From Eubacterium sp. (GTDB lineage Bacteria; Bacillota; Clostridia; Oscillospirales; Acutalibacteraceae): a stretch of 46,519 nt of DNA. The position numbers and the translations under genes were made by a program. The DNA lies in contig JAFSZK010000090.1 in assembly GCA_017458975.1 (NCBI GenBank), positions 1-46,519 on the forward strand. Reading direction: 5' to 3'. How positions within the stretch are numbered: position 1 is the first letter of the stretch; the number at the start of each line of letters is the position of its first letter. The notes beneath the pieces were generated by a model, which made no database searches, was not told the DNA's origin, and saw only the letters and a program-made list of their open reading frames with translations. Below, one piece after another: positions 41,527 through 46,519 of this stretch.

Positions 41527-41680
41527 TTGCCAAAGGCAATGTGCGTTAGCACACATCATTAGCGAAGTGTCATCATTGCACAGCCAATATCATTTGCCAA
41601 AGGCAATGTGCGTTAGCACACATCATTAGCGAAGCGTCATCATTGCACAGCCAACATCATTTGCCAAAGGCAAACATCAT
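41527..41680. repeat. 67-bp tandem repeat (2.3 copies)
   Basis: Unit starts are at 41527, 41594 and 41661 (last copy partial). The two full units differ at only two positions. Each unit contains the hairpins TTGCCAAAGGCAA and TGTGCGTTAGCACA and CATCATT linkers. A 21-base part (41616-41636; 41549-41569 with one change) is shared with the array at 9887-9907. No ORF is present. Confidence 0.85.
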
Positions 41681-41681
41681 T

Positions 41682-41712
41682 AAAAAAGAGCCTCCCTTGA
41701 GGCTCTTTTTTT
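41682..41712. terminator. Bidirectional terminator
   Basis: AAAAAAGAGCCTC (41682-41694) pairs with GAGGCTCTTTTTT (41699-41711). It serves both the TM2 gene and the PurF-like gene. Confidence 0.9.
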
Positions 41713-43123
41713 ATTCTCTTCCGTCCCAGCAATAGGTGCAAAGCTTATCGGGGTCGATTCCTGCGGAAGAAATCATATCGTCAAGACGGTTGTATCTGAG
41801 TGTAGTGAACTTAAGCTGCTCTCTTATTTTTTCAAGCATATTTGCATATCTTTTTGAATCCGGGTCGGCGTATTCCTTAAGAACTTCCATACTCGGGTTT
41901 TCGCCCTCAAGCTCGTTTATTACTCTTCTTGTAATAAGCTCCATTTCACTTGTTGAGCGAGAGAAGTTGAGATACTTACATCCAAACATAATCGGCGGAC
42001 ACGCGGGTCTGATGTGTACCTCTTTTGCACCGTTTGCAAAAAGGTATTCCGTGGTTTCGCGAAGCTGGGTTCCTCTTACGATTGAGTCGTCAATCATAAG
42101 AAGGCTCTTGCCGTCAATTAAGTCCTTTACGGGAAGGATTTTCATTTTTGCAATAAGATTTCTCTTGCTCTGATTAGTCGGCATAAATGAGCGCGGCCAG
42201 GTCGGAGTGTATTTTACAAAGGGTCGGGAATAGGGAACGCCCGATTCGTTAGCATAACCGATTGCGTGAGCAACGCCCGAGTCGGGAACGCCCGCAACAA
42301 TATCGGGCTTAACCTCGCCGGCGTCGCGTTTAGCGAGCGCGCTTCCGCATTTATAGCGCATTTCCTCAACGTTGATTCCCTCGTATTTTGACGACGGATA
42401 GCCGTAGTAAATCCAAAGGAAGGTACAGATTTTCATATCGTCCCCGCCCTTGACAATCGTTTTAACCCCGTCGGGCGTTAAAACAACAATCTCACCGGGT
42501 TCAAGCGAGCGGTATTCCTTATAACCCAAATTAAGATATGCAAAGCTTTCAAAGGAAGCGCAGTAGCCGTCCTTTTTTTCGCCGAGCATTATCGGAGTAC
42601 GTCCGCGCCTGTCCCTTGCCGCAAATACTCCGTCGGGAGTAAGGATAAGCATACTCATTGAGCCGTCAATGATTTCCTGGGCGTACTTAATACCGTCGAT
42701 AAAGTTATCCTTCTGGTTGATAATAGCTGCAACGAGCTCTGTCTGGTTGATGTCGCCCGTGTGCATTTCAAAAAAGTGAGCGCCTTTTTCAATAATATTT
42801 TTTATAATTTCCTCGCTGTTGTTGATTTTTCCGACAGTGGAAATAGCAAAGGTGCCGTGATGTGAACGAACAAGAATCGGCTGAGCCTCATAATCGCTTA
42901 TTGAGCCGATACCCATATTGCCGTGCATTGAGTTGGACTCGGACGCGAATTTTGTTCTGAAGGGTGAGTTTTCAATATTGTGAATTGCCTTTTCAAAACC
43001 GTTTTCCTTGCTGTAAACCGCCATACCTGCGCGCCTTGTGCCGAGGTGTGAGTGGTAGTCTACGCCGAAAAACAAATCGAAAACGCAATCCTCTTTTGAT
43101 ACTGCTGCAAAAAATCCTCCCAT
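41711..43123 (-). CDS. PurF paralogue with inactive glutaminase domain
   Basis: A 470-residue protein with the two-domain layout of amidophosphoribosyltransferase. The PRPP loop LLMIDDSIVRGT (341-352) is intact, as are four cysteines at the positions of the Bacillus PurF [4Fe-4S] ligands: Cys233, Cys382, Cys462 and Cys465. But the N-terminus reads MGGFFAAVS, so the essential first-residue Cys nucleophile is Gly; the usual HVRY Arg is replaced (GNMGIG) and the HNGN Asn is Val97. Glutamine hydrolysis should be impossible. RBS AAGGAGG before MGG confirms the start. It could use ammonia, act on another amine, or be regulatory. It stands alone, with no purine operon. Confidence 0.85.
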   Translation of the reverse strand: MGGFFAAVSKEDCVFDLFFGVDYHSHLGTRRAGMAVYSKENGFEKAIHNIENSPFRTKFASESNSMHGNMGIGSISDYEAQPILVRSHHGTFAISTVGKINNSEEIIKNIIEKGAHFFEMHTGDINQTELVAAIINQKDNFIDGIKYAQEIIDGSMSMLILTPDGVFAARDRRGRTPIMLGEKKDGYCASFESFAYLNLGYKEYRSLEPGEIVVLTPDGVKTIVKGGDDMKICTFLWIYYGYPSSKYEGINVEEMRYKCGSALAKRDAGEVKPDIVAGVPDSGVAHAIGYANESGVPYSRPFVKYTPTWPRSFMPTNQSKRNLIAKMKILPVKDLIDGKSLLMIDDSIVRGTQLRETTEYLFANGAKEVHIRPACPPIMFGCKYLNFSRSTSEMELITRRVINELEGENPSMEVLKEYADPDSKRYANMLEKIREQLKFTTLRYNRLDDMISSAGIDPDKLCTYCWDGRE

Positions 43124-43151
43124 AACTTCCTCCTTATGCTTGTTTGATTGT

Positions 43152-43180
43152 ATTATAACAGAATAATTACCCTATATAAA
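43152..43180 (-). promoter_or_regulatory. Promoter of the PurF-like gene
   Basis: On the minus strand TTTATA (43175-43180), 17-bp spacer, TATAAT (43152-43157). Confidence 0.6.
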
Positions 43181-43189
43181 TAGTTATAT

Positions 43190-43232
43190 CTTAAAAATAC
43201 AATGAAGCAGAGCAAAAAATTTTGCTCTGCTT
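43190..43232 (-). terminator. Terminator after dnaJ
   Basis: AAGCAGAGCAAA (43205-43216) pairs with TTTGCTCTGCTT (43221-43232). On the minus strand it is followed by CATTGTATTTTT. Confidence 0.75.
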
Positions 43233-43242
43233 AGGCTGTTTT

Positions 43243-44388
43243 TTATTTAAATTTATCAAAAAATCCTTTTTTGCCGGGATTTTTGGGCGCAACATAGTCC
43301 TTGTCAAACTGTTTGAGCAGGTCCTTCTGCTCGCCGGTAAGGCTTGTAGGAATATCAACGATAACCTTAACGTAGAGGTCTCCCTTTCCTACGCCGTTAA
43401 GACGCTGAATTCCCTTGCCCTTGAGCTTGAATACCTCGCCCGGCTGAGTACCTGCGGGCATGGTATACTTAACATCGCCGTCAAGAGTAGGAACGCGAAG
43501 CTCCGCACCGAGGGAAGCCTCAACGATAGAAACGTGCTTGTTGTACCAGATGTCAAATCCGTCGCGCTCAAAGTCCTTATGCTTTTTGATATTAACAATA
43601 ACCCTGAGGTCGCCCGTGGGACCGCCGTTGATTCCGGCATCACCGAAGCCGCGCACGTTAACAACCTGACGGTTATCAATACCTGCGGGGATATTAATAT
43701 CAACCTTTGTGCGCTTTCTGACCTTACCCTTGCCCTGACATTTCGGACAGGGATTGTCAACGATTTTGCCCTTGCCTGCGCAGCGCGTACAGGGTCTTTG
43801 AGTGCTGATAGTACCGAAGGCGGTTCTCTGCTGAACGTTGATAACGCCTCTGCCTCCGCAATCGGGACAGCTTTTAGGCGAAGAGCCGGGAGCCGCACCC
43901 GTGCCGTGGCACTGAGAGCAATCCTCAACCCTTGACACGTCAACAGCCTTTTTACATCCCTTGGCAGCCTCCTCAAAGGTGATTGTAACGGCGCTTTGAA
44001 TATCCCTTCCGGGACGGGGAGCGTTCGGGTTTCTTCCGCCGCCGAAGCCGCCAAAGCCGCCGCCTCCGCCGAAAATTGAGGAGAAAATGTCGCCGAGGTC
44101 AATGTCGCCGTCGAAACCGCCGAAGCCTCCGGGACCGCCTGCGCCTGCTCCGTAGTTGGGGTCAACTCCGGCAAAGCCGAATTGGTCGTAGCGAGCCTTT
44201 TTCTGAGGGTCGGACAGTATTTCATAAGCCTCGTTGCATTCCTTGAATTTTTCTTCGGCAACGGGGTCGTCGGGGTGTAAATCGGGGTGATACTGTTTAG
44301 CCGCTTTACGGTATGCTTTTTTTATTTCGTCGTCCGAAGCGCTCTTGCTTACGCCGAGCACCTCGTAGTAATCTCTTTTATCGGGCAT
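43243..44388 (-). CDS. dnaJ: Chaperone DnaJ
   Basis: A 381-residue class I (type A) Hsp40. The J domain (about 3-70) has the HPD motif (YHPDLH), a Gly/Phe-rich region follows (about 75-115), then four zinc-binding CxxCxGxG repeats (CSQCHGTG, CPDCGGRG, CTRCAGKG, CPKCQGKG) and the substrate-binding C-terminal domains. It stimulates DnaK ATPase. ATG 44388 is preceded by TTGGAGG; an in-frame reading four codons longer is less well placed. It lies 75 bp after dnaK, across a hairpin. Confidence 0.96.
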   Translation of the reverse strand: MPDKRDYYEVLGVSKSASDDEIKKAYRKAAKQYHPDLHPDDPVAEEKFKECNEAYEILSDPQKKARYDQFGFAGVDPNYGAGAGGPGGFGGFDGDIDLGDIFSSIFGGGGGFGGFGGGRNPNAPRPGRDIQSAVTITFEEAAKGCKKAVDVSRVEDCSQCHGTGAAPGSSPKSCPDCGGRGVINVQQRTAFGTISTQRPCTRCAGKGKIVDNPCPKCQGKGKVRKRTKVDINIPAGIDNRQVVNVRGFGDAGINGGPTGDLRVIVNIKKHKDFERDGFDIWYNKHVSIVEASLGAELRVPTLDGDVKYTMPAGTQPGEVFKLKGKGIQRLNGVGKGDLYVKVIVDIPTSLTGEQKDLLKQFDKDYVAPKNPGKKGFFDKFK

Positions 44389-44422
44389 AGCTGCCTCCAA
44401 GCTTAGTATTTATGTATAACCG

Positions 44423-44453
44423 CAGCCCTAAGCCCGTAAAAGGCTTAAGGCTG
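44423..44453 (-). promoter_or_regulatory. dnaK-dnaJ intercistronic hairpin
   Basis: A 12-bp stem (44423-44434/44442-44453, one G-U on the minus strand, 7-base loop) lies between dnaK and dnaJ. No T run follows, so it is probably an RNA-processing or stability element. Confidence 0.5.
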
Positions 44454-44463
44454 AAGGGGTTTA

Positions 44464-46317
<1,854 letters not shown>

Positions 46318-46320
46318 TTA

Positions 46321-46519
46321 TCAGTTTGCTGTTTTGACCATTGCCGGTCTTATTACCTTATCCCCGAGCTTGTAGCCCTTCTGGAATACGTCGGTAACCG
46401 TATTTTCTTCAAGCTCATCGTCCTCAATATGCATTACCGCATTGTGGAATTGGGGGTCAAAGCTGTCCCCCGGAGCGCCGAATTGCTCAACGCCGAGCTT
46501 TGTAAGAGCTGCCATAAGA
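46321..46519 (-). CDS. grpE: Nucleotide exchange factor GrpE (3' part)
   Basis: The C-terminal 65 residues of GrpE, running off the right edge of the window. The beta domain motifs FDPQFHNAVMHIEDD and KGYKLGDKVIRPAMVKTA are diagnostic. An in-frame ATG at 46515 is internal, not the start, because the reading frame stays open to the edge. GrpE releases ADP from DnaK. The regulatory CIRCE/hrcA end of the operon lies outside the window. Confidence 0.93.
   Translation of the reverse strand, partial: LMAALTKLGVEQFGAPGDSFDPQFHNAVMHIEDDELEENTVTDVFQKGYKLGDKVIRPAMVKTAN

Noticed and set aside
41527..41680. 67-bp tandem repeat as a CRISPR or as a coding repeat
   Set aside because: The whole 67-bp unit is conserved, with no variable spacers, and no open frame runs through it.
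43222..43935. Long open frame opposite dnaJ
   Set aside because: Antisense to the well-recognised zinc-finger and C-terminal part of dnaJ; Cys/Gly codon repeats keep the frame open.

Overview
The window looks like a chromosomal segment of a spore-forming, anaerobic gut Clostridia, most likely Oscillospiraceae/Ruminococcaceae. Supporting signs are a Spo0A-type master regulator, the sporulation pair yqfC-yqfD, a complete rnfCDGEAB operon, QueH, secreted proteins with Lys-rich or Thr/Pro-rich tails, strong aGGAGg ribosome sites, several TTG/GTG starts, and many clear sigma-A promoters with 17-bp spacers. The taxon is an inference; no rRNA is present. I saw no phage, insertion sequence or CRISPR array.

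Layout. 1-6.0 kb is a regulatory and membrane region: a ferritin-like protein, an SGNH hydrolase with a rubrerythrin-like partner, an XRE/zinc-ribbon regulator, a LytTR/DUF3021 pair behind a recognisable LytTR direct-repeat operator, a small EamA transporter, and a free Hpt protein with a receiver/PAS response regulator. 6.1-9.8 kb holds a hemolysin-III-type membrane protein, a membrane-anchored glycerophosphodiesterase and a large secreted repeat protein, followed by a mini-hairpin array and tRNA-Asn. 10.2-15.2 kb is rnfCDGEAB (minus strand), the ferredoxin:NAD ion-pumping complex. 15.3-18.7 kb is an OmpR-type two-component system plus a secreted beta-helix protein; the same direct-repeat box lies in front of both units. 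spo0A follows on the minus strand.

19.8-29.4 kb is a cell-envelope and DNA-repair block: ftsE-ftsX-M23 hydrolase, then a second M23 paralogue, queH, rarA, nth, a shikimate-kinase-like gene and a secreted transglutaminase-like protein. All of these from the second M23 gene onward overlap or touch. 29.4-31.8 kb is guaB with a degenerate GDPD. 31.9-34.1 kb holds an unknown membrane protein and an HSL-type esterase. 34.2-35.6 kb is yqfC-yqfD. 35.7-40.7 kb is a hexuronate pathway (mannonate oxidoreductase SDR on +; eda, kdgK, uxaC on -), interrupted by a membrane protein with an N-terminal domain often labelled 'Hsp90'. uxuA is missing. 40.9-46.5 kb holds a TM2-domain protein, a 67-bp tandem repeat, a PurF paralogue that has lost its glutaminase nucleophile, and dnaJ, dnaK and the end of grpE.

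Most genes are ordinary housekeeping. The best candidates for new biology are the PurF paralogue with a dead glutaminase but retained Fe-S cysteines, the two-component/beta-helix unit with its shared operator, the LytTR operator, the promoter buried in a perfect inverted repeat, the kinase-less Hpt/receiver-PAS operon, and the 67-bp/mini-hairpin repeat family.
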